From JASHSH01 sp036490215 (lineage in GTDB: Bacteria > Pseudomonadota > Alphaproteobacteria > Rhodospirillales > Magnetospirillaceae), in the NCBI GenBank assembly GCA_036490215.1, contig DASXEH010000073.1, positions 14,552 through 78,551 of the forward strand: a DNA stretch of 64,000 nt. The letters run 5' to 3'. Shown piece after piece: positions 1 to 8,455 of this stretch. Position 1 is the first letter of the stretch. Every line of letters begins with the position of its first letter. A program made the position numbers and the translations under genes. Below the pieces are notes generated by a model. The model was not told the origin of the DNA. It ran no database searches and saw only the letters and a list, made by a program, of their open reading frames with translations.

Positions 1-121
1 GGGCCGAGGCGATCTCGCCCAGCACCATTTCAAGCAAATCGGCGGACTCGTTTCGCGAGAGCCCGACCTCTTGATAAACCGACTCGCTCAATTGCGCTCG
101 CGTAATGGTTCTCTCGGCCAT
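1..121 (-). CDS. ihfA: Integration host factor subunit alpha (N-terminal part; cut by window edge)
   Basis: Only the first 40 codons are in the window. The peptide begins MAERTITRAQLSESVYQEVG and continues into the first helices of an HU/IHF-type protein, with the 'LSRNESADLLEMVL' stretch typical of IhfA. IHF is a heterodimeric DNA-bending protein acting in replication, recombination and promoter architecture. The ATG at 121 is the only sensible start. The gene lies downstream of fabH on the same strand, the usual alphaproteobacterial order (plsX-fabH-ihfA). The 276-base gap between them suggests its own promoter, but I cannot assign one. Confidence 0.9.
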   Translation of the reverse strand, partial: MAERTITRAQLSESVYQEVGLSRNESADLLEMVLGEIASA

Positions 122-376
122 GCGCAGCACCCTCGATTTGATATTTTGATTAGGCTATCCCGCGCTCGGAAAGTCGTCAATATCAAAGGGATGGAAGCGT
201 AAGTTGCCGTCTGGACCGAGGCAATGTTGTGACTCGGCTTGATTCCTGAGGAATCCCGCGCGAATCCCACGGATTCAGGGGCAAAAGATGGATACAGGCT
301 GGGGCGCGTGGCCCTGCAATTAGAAGCGGGCTAAGGCCGCGCCCACCGCGTGCGGAGCACGCAAATCACAGAAACT

Positions 377-392
377 GGGGCGAGAACGCCCC
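377..392 (-). terminator. Possible short terminator hairpin after fabH
   Basis: A perfect 6-bp GC stem (GGGGCG/CGCCCC) with a 4-nt loop lies just past the fabH stop. The downstream minus-strand sequence (AGTTTCTG) is only weakly T-rich, so this may be a weak or Rho-assisted stop site. Confidence 0.35.
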
Positions 393-397
393 CATGA

Positions 398-1387
398 TCA
401 GAAGCGAGCCAGCGCCGCGCCCCAGGTGAAACCGCCGCCCATGGCTTCCATCAGGACCAGATTACCGGGCGTGATACGGCCGTCGCCGATGCCTTCGGCC
501 AGGGCCAACGGCACCGAGGCGGCCGAGGTATTGGCGTGACGTTCGACGGTCATGATCACCCGGTCGGACGACACGTTGAGCTTGCGCGCCGTGCCTTCGA
601 TGATCCGGCGGTTGGCCTGATGCGGCACGATCCAGTCGATATCGGCCGGCGTCAGGCTGTTGGCGGCCAAAGTCTCACCGACCACATCAGCCAGGTTGAT
701 CACCGCGTGCTTGAACACCTCGCGGCCGCGCATTCGCAGATGGCCGACGGTGCGGGTGGTCGAAGGCCCGCCATCGACATAGAGCATGTCGTAATAGCGG
801 CCATCGGAATGAAGATGGGTCGACAGGATGCCCTTGTCCTGCCCGTTGCCGGTGCTGGCCTGCCCCTTGAGCACGACCGCGCCCGCGCCATCGCCGAACA
901 GAACGCAGGTGGTGCGATCAGTCCAGTCGAGAAGGCGCGAGAAGGTCTCGGCGCCGATCACCAGTGCGGTATTGGCCTGACCCAGCTTCACGAAATTGTC
1001 GGCCACGGCCATCGCGTAGATGAAGCCCGAGCACACGGCCTGAACGTCGAAGGCCGCGCCCTTGGTCATGCCGAGCTCGGCCTGCACCTTGGCGGCGGTG
1101 GCCGGGAAGGTGTTATCGGGCGTGGCGGTGGCGACGACGATCAGGTCAAGGTCGGCGGCGGTCACATTCGCCGCTTGCATCGCCTTGTCGGCGGCCTTCA
1201 GCGCCAGATGCGAGGTGAACTCGCCTTCGGCGGCGATATGGCGCTGCTTGATACCGGTGCGCTCGATGATCCATTCGTCGGTGGTATCGACAATCTTGGT
1301 CAGTTCGGCATTGGTCATCACGCGCTCGGGCAGATAGCTGCCCACGCCGATGATGGTCGAACGGCGCAGTTGGGTCGAAATGTTCAT
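398..1387 (-). CDS. fabH: Beta-ketoacyl-ACP synthase III (FabH)
   Basis: Starts fatty-acid synthesis by condensing acetyl-CoA (or another acyl-CoA) with malonyl-ACP in the cytoplasm. At 329 residues it is full length. The catalytic triad is visible: Cys119 in 'AVCSGF', His256 in 'VPHQANRR' and Asn286 in 'HANTSAAS'. The C-terminal 'MEAMGGGFTWGA' block is typical. The ATG overlaps the plsX stop by 4 bases, so the two are translationally coupled. Nothing looks broken. The large antisense open frame on the plus strand is a GC-rich shadow. Confidence 0.97.
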   Translation of the reverse strand: MNISTQLRRSTIIGVGSYLPERVMTNAELTKIVDTTDEWIIERTGIKQRHIAAEGEFTSHLALKAADKAMQAANVTAADLDLIVVATATPDNTFPATAAKVQAELGMTKGAAFDVQAVCSGFIYAMAVADNFVKLGQANTALVIGAETFSRLLDWTDRTTCVLFGDGAGAVVLKGQASTGNGQDKGILSTHLHSDGRYYDMLYVDGGPSTTRTVGHLRMRGREVFKHAVINLADVVGETLAANSLTPADIDWIVPHQANRRIIEGTARKLNVSSDRVIMTVERHANTSAASVPLALAEGIGDGRITPGNLVLMEAMGGGFTWGAALARF

Positions 1388-2448
1388 ACGGCAGCCGCCT
1401 GGGGCGAAGGAGTGCTCGGAGTCTGAAGCGTTTGAAGCTTCGCCAACTCGTCCTTGATGCGATCGTTGAAGCCGCCGGAAACGAGATCGACGACGACGCC
1501 GATCGCATTGGCGAAACCGACCGCGTCGGTGCCGCCATGGCTCTTCACGGCGATGCCATTGAGACCCAGAAACATGGCGCCATTATAGCGCCGCGGATCG
1601 GTGCGCAGTTTCACTTTCATGAGTGCGCGCCGTGCCAAGGCGTAACCGATGCGCGCGATGAAGGAGTTGTAGAACGCGTCGCGCAGGAAGTGCGTATACA
1701 GCTTGGCCGTGCCTTCGCCCACCTTCAGCGCGATATTGCCGGTGAAGCCATCGGTCACCACCACATCGGCCGTACCCGCGGGAATGTCGTCGCCTTCGAC
1801 GAAGCCATGGAAGCGGATCGGCAGGCGGCCGTCGCGCAGGATCGCCGCGGCGTCGCGCACCGCATCGTTGCCCTTGAGATCTTCGGAACCGACATTGAGC
1901 AGGCCGACGATCGGCTGCTCGATGCCGAGCACCGTGCGCGCGAAGACATCGCCCATCACGGCGAATTCGACGAGGTTGCGCGCATCGCATTCGATATTGG
2001 CGCCGAAGTCGAGCATCACCGTCTCACCGCGCGCGGTCGGAAAGAAACCGGCCAGCGCCGGCCGGGCGAGGCCAGGCAACATGCGCAGAACGAACTTGGA
2101 AACAGCGAGTAACGCGCCGGTGTTGCCGGCCGAGATCAACCCGGCGGCCCGGCCCTGGGCAACCGCATCGGCGGCCAGCCACATGCTGGTCTGCCGCCCC
2201 TGGCGCAGCACCTGCGACGGTTTGGCATCCGCCGTCACCACCTGATCGGTGTGGATGACCTCGCAAACCTCGCGCGCAGCGGCGTTCTTCTTCTCGGCCA
2301 GCAACGGCTCGATCTTGGCGCGGTCGCCGAACAGCAGGAAGCGCGCTTGAGGATAACGCTCGCGCGCGATGGCAACGCCTTCGATCACCACATCGGGGGC
2401 TTTGTCCCCACCCATGGCGTCGAGTGCGATCGTCAACGGCGTGGTCAA
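1384..2448 (-). CDS. plsX: Phosphate acyltransferase PlsX
   Basis: Makes acyl-phosphate from acyl-ACP, the first step of the PlsX/PlsY phospholipid pathway; a peripheral membrane enzyme. The N-terminus has the hallmark 'IALDAMGGDKAPDVVIEG', and 354 residues is the normal length. The apparent start is TTG at 2448, preceded by a GGGGGC stretch about 8 nt upstream. The next in-frame ATG falls inside the conserved DAMGGD motif, so it cannot be the start. It sits between rpmF (39-base gap) and fabH (4-base overlap), the conserved rpmF-plsX-fabH order. Confidence 0.96.
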   Translation of the reverse strand: MTTPLTIALDAMGGDKAPDVVIEGVAIARERYPQARFLLFGDRAKIEPLLAEKKNAAAREVCEVIHTDQVVTADAKPSQVLRQGRQTSMWLAADAVAQGRAAGLISAGNTGALLAVSKFVLRMLPGLARPALAGFFPTARGETVMLDFGANIECDARNLVEFAVMGDVFARTVLGIEQPIVGLLNVGSEDLKGNDAVRDAAAILRDGRLPIRFHGFVEGDDIPAGTADVVVTDGFTGNIALKVGEGTAKLYTHFLRDAFYNSFIARIGYALARRALMKVKLRTDPRRYNGAMFLGLNGIAVKSHGGTDAVGFANAIGVVVDLVSGGFNDRIKDELAKLQTLQTPSTPSPQAAAV

Positions 2449-2487
2449 AGCTTCAGGCCCCCAAAACCAAAGGGTTACGAAGCGATG

Positions 2488-2676
2488 TTAAGCGGCAGCG
2501 TCTTTCTGAGCAACCACCTCGCGGTCAGCATAGTGACCGCAAGAGGAGCACACATGATGCGCGCGCTTACGCTCGCCGCAATTCGGGCATTCCATATGTC
2601 CGACCGGCTTCAAGGCGTGATGGGCGCGGCGCATATCGCGACGCGACTTGGAGGTTTTCTTCTTCGGAACGGCCAT
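2488..2676 (-). CDS. rpmF: 50S ribosomal protein L32
   Basis: A 62-residue protein starting MAVPKKKTSKSRRDMRRAHH, diagnostic for bacterial L32. It has an intact zinc-ribbon pair, CPNC and CSSC, so this is the C+ (zinc-binding) form. It is the first gene of rpmF-plsX-fabH. In many bacteria the DUF177/YceD gene is directly upstream; here the two are separated by about 1.7 kb carrying three plus-strand genes. Confidence 0.97.
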   Translation of the reverse strand: MAVPKKKTSKSRRDMRRAHHALKPVGHMECPNCGERKRAHHVCSSCGHYADREVVAQKDAAA

Positions 2677-2878
2677 GTTCGTAAACTCGCAGCAAAAACG
2701 GGCAATTGGGAAGGCAGGTTAGTAACGGAAATCGGCCGTAGTATCAAGCCTGACGGCAACCCCGGTCTCCCCGCCACTTTTACGCCATAGTTTCTCACTC
2801 TTAAGCCATGATCCCATGGGAGATTTCGCTCCGGCGGCTAACCGCCACCGTCACTCCCAATACGAAGGAAATAATCCA

Positions 2879-3451
2879 ATGAACGCTGAACGCAAGATTT
2901 TCGGGCTCCGCGCGGTCGCCGCCTCCGCGGCTTTGAGCACCGCCCTGCTCTTCGCCGCGTCGAGCTATGCCGCCGATGCGACGACCCAAGCGCCGGCCGA
3001 CAACAGCCAGGCTGCCCCCGCCGCCCCGGCCCAGGCCGCCGCTCCGGCTGCCGGCAAGCATGAAGACCGCGTCGATGCGCGGATCAAGGAACTGCATGCA
3101 AAGCTGCACATCACCGAGGCCCAGAAGCCGCAATGGGACGCGTATGTCCAGACGTTGCGCGACAACGCCGCAGCGATGGATCAGGGCTCGCAGCAGCTAA
3201 GCGACGCAGCCAAGGCGCGCATGACCAAGGCGAAGATGACCGCGCTCGACGATCTCAAGGCCTATGAGCAATTCGCCGACGCCAAGGCCAACGTTGACCA
3301 GCAGCATTCCGAGGGGCTGAAGAAGCTCGTGCCGGCTTTCGAGGCGCTCTACAACACGATGTCCGATCATCAGAAGAAGATCACCGACCGCATGTTCGAC
3401 GAGGCGCGTCGGATGCACGAAGCCAAAATGCAGCAGCACGCCAAAGGCTGA
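2879..3451 (+). CDS. Secreted Spy/CpxP-like protein (LTXXQ family)
   Basis: A 190-residue exported protein. Residues about 8-31 form a signal peptide ending SSYA, followed by an Ala/Pro/Gln-rich low-complexity linker (about 32-58) and a helical domain. The motifs 'LHITEAQKPQWDAYVQ' and 'MSDHQKKITDRMFDEARRM' match the duplicated LTxxQ pattern of the Spy/CpxP family, which are periplasmic chaperones or stress sensors. The start at 2879 follows an AAGGAA Shine-Dalgarno; the frame stays open upstream to 2816 but without a good ribosome site. It is followed 42 bases later by a His-rich exported peptide. An envelope or metal-stress role is inferred. Confidence 0.8.
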   Translation: MNAERKIFGLRAVAASAALSTALLFAASSYAADATTQAPADNSQAAPAAPAQAAAPAAGKHEDRVDARIKELHAKLHITEAQKPQWDAYVQTLRDNAAAMDQGSQQLSDAAKARMTKAKMTALDDLKAYEQFADAKANVDQQHSEGLKKLVPAFEALYNTMSDHQKKITDRMFDEARRMHEAKMQQHAKG

Positions 3452-3493
3452 TCCCGCCATTGAGGCTTCGTATTTCGTGAAGGAGGATGTGTC

Positions 3494-3748
3494 ATGAAAA
3501 TCTCCCGCATCATCGCCGCGATTGTTTTCGCCGGCTTTGCCGGTGGCGCCGTCGCGACGCCTGCCTTCGCCGATTGGCATCGCGACCACGACCGGCACTG
3601 GCATGACCCGCACTGGCACGACCCGCATTGCTGCGGCGGGCCGGGCGTTGTCATCGCCCAGCCGCCGGTGGTCTACGCGGCGCCGCAGCCGTACTACGCC
3701 CCGCCGCCGCCCATGGTCGGTCTGGGCCTCGACGTCCATATTCGCTGA
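3494..3748 (+). CDS. Small exported histidine-rich protein
   Basis: An 84-residue protein with a clear signal peptide (about 1-26, ending AFA). The mature part opens with a His/Asp/Trp block at about 28-47, including a tandem HWHDP repeat and a CC pair, followed by a Pro/Tyr-rich tail. A strong AAGGAGG site precedes the ATG. The His/Cys block suggests divalent-metal binding; this is inference from composition. The position directly after a Spy-like gene suggests one exported unit. I do not recognise a named family. Confidence 0.75.
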   Translation: MKISRIIAAIVFAGFAGGAVATPAFADWHRDHDRHWHDPHWHDPHCCGGPGVVIAQPPVVYAAPQPYYAPPPPMVGLGLDVHIR

Positions 3749-3759
3749 GTCCGCGTTCT

Positions 3760-3838
3760 GACGCTCTCGTCCTGAGAGCGTCTTGAACCGTATCGCCCCG
3801 ATGCGTGTCCTTCCCGGATACGCATCGGGGTAACGGTT
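3760..3838. repeat. Two adjacent palindromes after the His-rich gene
   Basis: First hairpin: a 9-bp perfect stem GACGCTCTC/GAGAGCGTC at 3760-3782. Second: an 11-bp perfect stem CCCCGATGCGT/ACGCATCGGGG (3796-3806 with 3820-3830), flanked by a further 6-bp pair AACCGT/ACGGTT (3786-3791 with 3833-3838). There is no long T-run. They may end transcription of the preceding pair of genes or be members of a dispersed repeat family; no second copy was noticed in this window. Confidence 0.55.
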
Positions 3839-4037
3839 TCCCCTACTTCTCCCATCATCCTTTCGCGCAACCCTGTATGGCATGGGGGTTGCGAGGTTCT
3901 GCGTGTCCCATGCGGCCATGGACGCGACTCCTCGGAATTCGAGGCGATCGCGATAGGGCTTAAGGGACAACCATGCCTAGGGCTCGGCAAAAACTGCCGG
4001 GTGACGCGCATGGGACCTCAACGACGCGGGAGCGGCC

Positions 4038-4397
4038 ATGAGCATCCTGGGGATCTTCGGAACGGTCGGCGGCGCGAGTTCGGCTCAGCCGGCCGCAGCC
4101 GGATCGAGCGCGAGTTCGGGCATGTCGTCGAAGGCGGCCAGCGAGAGCAACGCCGCCGTGCAGAGCTTCATGAACTACATGAAGGAAACGCCGGCGCAGC
4201 GCTTCGAGGATTCCTGGCTTGCCGCGCATGGGCTGACCGAGAAAGAACTCAACGCGATGCCGGCCGACAAGCGCGAAGCCATCCTCAAGCAGATGGCCGA
4301 AGACATGAAGAAGGACGTCCAGCAAGCCACGCAGAAGAAACTGGCCCAGAGCTCAGGCGGCGCCGGCGCCGCAGCCAGCATGCTCAGCCTGAGCTGA
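4038..4397 (+). CDS. Conserved-looking small protein of unknown function
   Basis: A 119-residue soluble protein. The N-terminus (about 1-38) is Ser/Ala/Gly-rich and looks disordered. The core at about 43-100 is charged and helical ('MNYMKETPAQRFEDSWLAAH', then 'LTEKELNAMPADKREAI'); the tail is again Gly/Ala-rich. No signal peptide is obvious. The stop is directly against the convergent DUF177 gene (ends 4397 and 4398). Codon use is like the neighbours. I do not recognise the function. Confidence 0.65.
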   Translation: MSILGIFGTVGGASSAQPAAAGSSASSGMSSKAASESNAAVQSFMNYMKETPAQRFEDSWLAAHGLTEKELNAMPADKREAILKQMAEDMKKDVQQATQKKLAQSSGGAGAAASMLSLS

Positions 4398-4937
4398 TCA
4401 CTTTTCCTTTTTGAGCTTGGCCAGCGCGGCGAAGGGATTTTGCCGCTGTTCGGGTTCGCCTTCCTCCGGCCGGTCGAAGACCGCGCCCGGCGCGCGCGGA
4501 TAGGGATCGAGGGCCAGCGCCACTTCCTCGGCTACCGCTTCGCCGATATCGATGATGCCGTCGACCAGCGGGTCGGGCGGTTCCTCGGCGTCCAAATCGA
4601 ATTCCATATCGTCGAGATCGTCGCTCGGCGGCTTGGCGTCGGGCGAATAGACGCGCTCGAACTCTTCCTCGATCTTGGCCGGCACATCGACCAGCGTCAC
4701 CACACAAGCCTGATGCACCTGCGCCTCGACGCGGCCCGCCAGGCGCACCATGTTGCCGGCCAAGGGCTTCAACGTCAGATGGGCCTTCAGCGTATCGATG
4801 CCGAGAATGCCGAACCGTTTGGCCAGCGCCTTGCGCTCGGCTTCGTCGGCTTCGATCACGAAATGCTTCTCGCGATCCTTAAGCTGATCGACGGCAATCG
4901 GCCGCGGGAATTCGGGGGGCTGCGTAGCCTCGCTCAT
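4398..4937 (-). CDS. DUF177 / YceD family protein
   Basis: A 179-residue acidic protein of the YceD family. YceD is linked to 23S rRNA or ribosome assembly in plants and bacteria and is commonly co-transcribed with rpmF. The 'ACVVTLVDVPAKIEEEFERVY' segment and the following Asp/Glu-rich stretch ('DDLDDMEFDLDAEEPPDP') are typical. In alphaproteobacteria it usually sits between the CBP3-type chaperone and plsX. Here it overlaps the chaperone gene by 4 bases but is separated from rpmF by three plus-strand genes. Confidence 0.85.
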   Translation of the reverse strand: MSEATQPPEFPRPIAVDQLKDREKHFVIEADEAERKALAKRFGILGIDTLKAHLTLKPLAGNMVRLAGRVEAQVHQACVVTLVDVPAKIEEEFERVYSPDAKPPSDDLDDMEFDLDAEEPPDPLVDGIIDIGEAVAEEVALALDPYPRAPGAVFDRPEEGEPEQRQNPFAALAKLKKEK

Positions 4938-5467
4938 GCAAGCACGGGCTCCGGGAAATGGACCTTTCCGATCAGTAACGAGTCCGTGCCCTGCTCCGCC
5001 AGATCGGCGACGGCGGTGGTCATGTACTGCGCCACGCGGGCGACCGCGTCGGCGGCAACCGGCTTGCCGCGATAGAGATTGCGGCCCAGCGCTTCGGCCA
5101 ACACGGCGGGGTCGCTAAGACCCGGTTCGTAGGCGGCGATGCGGCCCATCAGCGCCTTGACCATCGTCTTCACCTTGCGGCCGACCGACAGATCGCCGAC
5201 GCCGATCTCGCGCAGGTTCTCGTCCATATCGGTGAACATATGATCGAACAGCGCCTGGGACACGGCGCCCGCCTGCTGCCCGGCGTCGCGCAGCCGGTAG
5301 AAGATCAGAAACACATGCAACGACAGGAGATCGAACCGGCCATCGAGCGTATCGGGCACAGCCGCGTGCAGGTAAAATTCGGGCCGGCGCGCCTGGGCAA
5401 CGGCTGCTTCATAAAGCGTGGCAGCCACTTGGTCGGTACGGGTGGGTCCGAAAAGACGTTTCAACAT
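4934..5467 (-). CDS. Ubiquinol-cytochrome c chaperone (CBP3/UQCC1 family)
   Basis: A 177-residue protein starting MLKRLFGPTRTD, with the family's 'LDGRFDLLSLHVFLIFYRLR' and 'DHMFTDMDENLREIGVGDLSVGRKVK' segments. Family members assist assembly of cytochrome b in the bc1 complex. I start it at the ATG at 5467, preceded by GGAG; the frame runs to 5524 but the extra residues are not conserved-looking. It overlaps the DUF177 gene by 4 bases, so they are co-translated. It is divergent from bamE. Confidence 0.88.
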   Translation of the reverse strand: MLKRLFGPTRTDQVAATLYEAAVAQARRPEFYLHAAVPDTLDGRFDLLSLHVFLIFYRLRDAGQQAGAVSQALFDHMFTDMDENLREIGVGDLSVGRKVKTMVKALMGRIAAYEPGLSDPAVLAEALGRNLYRGKPVAADAVARVAQYMTTAVADLAEQGTDSLLIGKVHFPEPVLA

Positions 5468-5634
5468 GAAGGCACTCCGATGCCGCGGTTGACAATTCGA
5501 GCGCGCGGCGTGCAAGTTGCGCACAGTATCGGCCCGGGGTTGGGCCGGTCAATTGGCCCGGTTCGTGGGTGGCTCGGTTAGCGATACGTGGGTTGACGAT
5601 CCTGGGGCCGATCGGGGTTCATTCAGTGGTTCGC

Positions 5635-6081
5635 ATGATTCATCGTTCATATCGTTTGCTTTTCGCCGCGGCCATGGTCGCCGGCGTTGCCGCCTGCGGT
5701 CCCGATGTGATCCCGCATGGCGATCTTCCCCAGCCCGACCACCTGTCGCAGATCGAGCCGGGCCGCACCCGGTCCGACGTGCTGGCGCTATTAGGCACAC
5801 CCTCGACCACATTCAATCTGGACGCCGACCGCTGGTACTACATCAGCAACCAGAGCCAAGAATATATGTGGCACCACATCGAGGAAGTCTCGCGGCTGGT
5901 CATCGTCATCGATTTCGACAAGAAGGGCGTGGTCACCGGCGTGCGCAAGCTGACGCTGAAGGACGGTGAAGACGTCGCCATGGTCGAGCGCACCACGCCC
6001 ACCTCTGGCAACACCCTGTCGCTGCTCGGCCAGCTGGTCGGCAACGTCGGCCGCTTCGACACCAGCACCGCAACGAAGTGA
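5635..6081 (+). CDS. bamE: Outer membrane assembly lipoprotein BamE (SmpA/OmlA)
   Basis: A 148-residue lipoprotein. The lipobox 'GVAAC' places the acylated Cys at residue 21. The SmpA/OmlA domain follows: 'IEPGRTRSDVLALLGTPS' and 'WYYISNQ', then strands ending 'VRKLTLKDGED'. BamE is an accessory subunit of the BAM complex that inserts outer-membrane beta-barrels. The start at 5635 gives the correct signal length. It is divergent from the cytochrome chaperone, a neighbourhood conserved in alphaproteobacteria. Confidence 0.9.
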   Translation: MIHRSYRLLFAAAMVAGVAACGPDVIPHGDLPQPDHLSQIEPGRTRSDVLALLGTPSTTFNLDADRWYYISNQSQEYMWHHIEEVSRLVIVIDFDKKGVVTGVRKLTLKDGEDVAMVERTTPTSGNTLSLLGQLVGNVGRFDTSTATK

Positions 6082-6099
6082 GGTCACGCGCTGTGTGAC

Positions 6100-6178
6100 G
6101 TCATTGCGAGCGCAGCGAAGCAATCCAGCTTCGTGCCTCGAATATGGATTGCTTCGGCGCTGCGCTTCTCGCAATGAC
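6100..6178. repeat. Dispersed palindromic repeat, family A, copy 1
   Basis: A 79-bp imperfect inverted repeat with ends GTCATTGCGAGCG and CTTCTCGCAATGAC and inner arms GAAGCAATCCA / TGGATTGCTTC. It lies between the convergent bamE and hppA genes. Seven other copies or half copies occur in this window. Confidence 0.9.
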
Positions 6179-6194
6179 AGCCTGGGAAAACAAA

Positions 6195-6222
6195 AAGGGC
6201 GGAACCTTGCGGTTCCGCCCTT
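6195..6222 (-). terminator. Rho-independent terminator of hppA
   Basis: A perfect 12-bp stem AAGGGCGGAACC/GGTTCCGCCCTT with a TTGC loop. On the minus strand it is followed by a T-rich tract (TTTTTGTTTTCC), so it terminates hppA. Confidence 0.9.
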
Positions 6223-6244
6223 CTCGTTTAGACCGCGTCGCGTC

Positions 6245-8323
6245 TTAGTGCGGCGCCACCATCGCCAACAGCAGCAAGGCAACGATGTTGATGATCTTGA
6301 TCATCGGGTTGACGGCCGGACCAGCGGTGTCCTTGTAGGGATCGCCGACGGTGTCGCCGGTCACCGCCGCCTTATGGGCGTCGGAGCCTTTGCCACCGTA
6401 GTTGCCGTCTTCGATGTACTTCTTGGCGTTGTCCCACGCGCCGCCGCCCGAGGTCATCGAGAGCGCGACGAACAGGCCGGTGACGATCGTGCCGAGCAGC
6501 ATCGCGCCCAGGGACGAGAAGGCCGGCCCCATGCCCGCGACGAGATCGATCACGATGAACAGGACGATCGGCGCCAGAACCGGCAACAGCGAGGGGATGA
6601 TCATCTCGCGGATGGCGGCCTTGGTCAGCATGTCGACCGCGCGGCCATATTCCGGCTTAGCGGTGCCGGCCATGATGCCCGGGATCTCCTTGAACTGACG
6701 CCGTACTTCAACGACGACTGCACCGGCGGCACGACCCACCGCCTGCATGCCCATCGCGCCGAACAGGTAGGGCAGCAGACCGCCGATGAAGAGCCCGATC
6801 ACGACGAACGGATCCTGCAGGGCGAAGCTGACCTTGAGATCGGCGAAGTAGTGCTGCAAGTCCTCGGTGTAAGAGGCGAACAGCACCAGCGCGGCGAGAC
6901 CTGCCGAACCGATCGCGTAACCCTTGGTGACGGCCTTGGTGGTGTTACCCACCGCGTCGAGCGCGTCGGTGATCTTGCGCACGTCCTTGGGCAGGTCCGA
7001 CATTTCGGCGATGCCGCCGGCGTTGTCGGTAACCGGACCATAGGCGTCGAGCGCCACGATCATGCCGGCCAGGGCCAGCATCGTGGTCACCGCGATGGCG
7101 ATGCCGAACAGGCCCGCCGTCAGATAGGTGACGATGATGCCGATCGAGATCACCAGCACGGGAAGCGCGGTGGCTTCCATCGAGACGGCGAGACCCTGGA
7201 TCACGTTGGTGCCGTGACCCGTGGTCGAGGCCTTCGCGACGCTACGAACCGGGCGATAGTCGGTGCCGGTGTAGTACTCGGTGATCCACACCAGGAGGCC
7301 GGTGATGACCAGACCGACCACGGAGCAGACATAGAGCGAGCCCGAGGTGATGGCCAAGCCGTTTGCCGTGGTGAAGACGGTCGAGAAGCCGCCCATCAGC
7401 CATTGCACCAGACCCGCGATGGCGATCAGCGAAAGGATGCCGGTCACGATCAGGCCCTTATACAGCGCCCGCATGATCTTCATCGACGAGTCGAGACGCA
7501 CGAAGAACGTGCCGATCACCGAGGTGACGATGCAGGCACCGCCCACGGCCAGCGGGAAGAGCATCAGCACTTCCTGGGCCGGGCCGGTGAAGAAGATCGA
7601 GGCCAGCAGCATGGTGGCGACGATCGTCACCGCATAGGTCTCGAACAGGTCGGCCGCCATACCTGCGCAGTCGCCGACATTGTCGGCGATCACGGCCGGG
7701 TTGCGTGGATCATCCTCGGGAATGCCGGCTTCGACCTTACCCACCAGATCGGCGCCGACATCGGCACCCTTGGTGAAGATGCCGCCGCCGAGACGCGCGA
7801 AGATCGAGATCAGCGACGCGCCGAAGGAGAGCGCAACCAGCGCTTCAACCTGCGGACGGCCTTCGATGCCGAGGTTCTTGAGGACGATGTAATAGATGGC
7901 AACGCCCAAGAGGCCGAGGCCGACGACCAGAAGGCCGGTGACCGCGCCCGACTTGAAGGCGACGCTGAGCGCCTGCGCCATGCCGCTGCTGCGGGCAGCC
8001 TCAGCCGTACGCACATTGGCGCGCACCGAGACGTTCATGCCGATATAGCCGGCCAGAGCCGACAGAACCGAGCCGATGACGAAGCCGATCGCGACATACA
8101 TGCCCAGGCGGATGCCGAGGATGATGGCGATGACGACGCCGACGATGGCGATGGTGGTGTATTGCCGGTTGAGGTAGGCGCGAGCGCCTTCCTGAACGGC
8201 GGCGGCGATCTCCTGCATGCGCGGCGTACCGGCCGGTGCAGCAAGAACGGAACGTACGGCCCAGGCGCCGTACAGCAGCGCGATCACGCCGCAGATCAGG
8301 ACAAAGGCATAAGCGATACCCAT
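6245..8323 (-). CDS. hppA: Membrane-bound H+-translocating pyrophosphatase
   Basis: A 692-residue integral membrane enzyme coupling PPi hydrolysis to proton pumping. The substrate site 'GGGIFTKGADVGADLVGKVEAG' and the conserved 'DDPRNPAVIADNVGDCAGMAADLFE' block are intact, and about 16 membrane segments can be followed. The residue deciding K+ dependence is Lys463 in 'GNTTKAVTKG', the K+-independent class. The ATG at 8323 has AGGAA very close upstream. It is a single-gene unit ending at a strong terminator. Confidence 0.96.
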   Translation of the reverse strand: MGIAYAFVLICGVIALLYGAWAVRSVLAAPAGTPRMQEIAAAVQEGARAYLNRQYTTIAIVGVVIAIILGIRLGMYVAIGFVIGSVLSALAGYIGMNVSVRANVRTAEAARSSGMAQALSVAFKSGAVTGLLVVGLGLLGVAIYYIVLKNLGIEGRPQVEALVALSFGASLISIFARLGGGIFTKGADVGADLVGKVEAGIPEDDPRNPAVIADNVGDCAGMAADLFETYAVTIVATMLLASIFFTGPAQEVLMLFPLAVGGACIVTSVIGTFFVRLDSSMKIMRALYKGLIVTGILSLIAIAGLVQWLMGGFSTVFTTANGLAITSGSLYVCSVVGLVITGLLVWITEYYTGTDYRPVRSVAKASTTGHGTNVIQGLAVSMEATALPVLVISIGIIVTYLTAGLFGIAIAVTTMLALAGMIVALDAYGPVTDNAGGIAEMSDLPKDVRKITDALDAVGNTTKAVTKGYAIGSAGLAALVLFASYTEDLQHYFADLKVSFALQDPFVVIGLFIGGLLPYLFGAMGMQAVGRAAGAVVVEVRRQFKEIPGIMAGTAKPEYGRAVDMLTKAAIREMIIPSLLPVLAPIVLFIVIDLVAGMGPAFSSLGAMLLGTIVTGLFVALSMTSGGGAWDNAKKYIEDGNYGGKGSDAHKAAVTGDTVGDPYKDTAGPAVNPMIKIINIVALLLLAMVAPH

Positions 8324-8455
8324 GCTTCCTCGCTTAAAGAATTGTTTCGATTATAAAATCCCCCGCCGCGCATGGCGCGGCCGGACCGCGCAGGCACGCG
8401 CGGCGGCGGTAAACTGCCAGAACCGGAACGCCTGTGCAACAACGGCCGAAATAAA

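Noticed and set aside
88..270. A 60-codon minus-strand frame overlapping the ihfA start
   Set aside because: It overlaps the recognised ihfA N-terminus in another frame and has no coding features.
5966..8356. A 796-codon plus-strand open frame opposite hppA, and similar long antisense frames opposite fabH, plsX, metY, the sugar importer and the 60-62 kb permeases
   Set aside because: They mirror high-GC coding strands, are full of Arg/His/Asp/Gly without domains or ribosome sites, and the opposite strand encodes well-known families.
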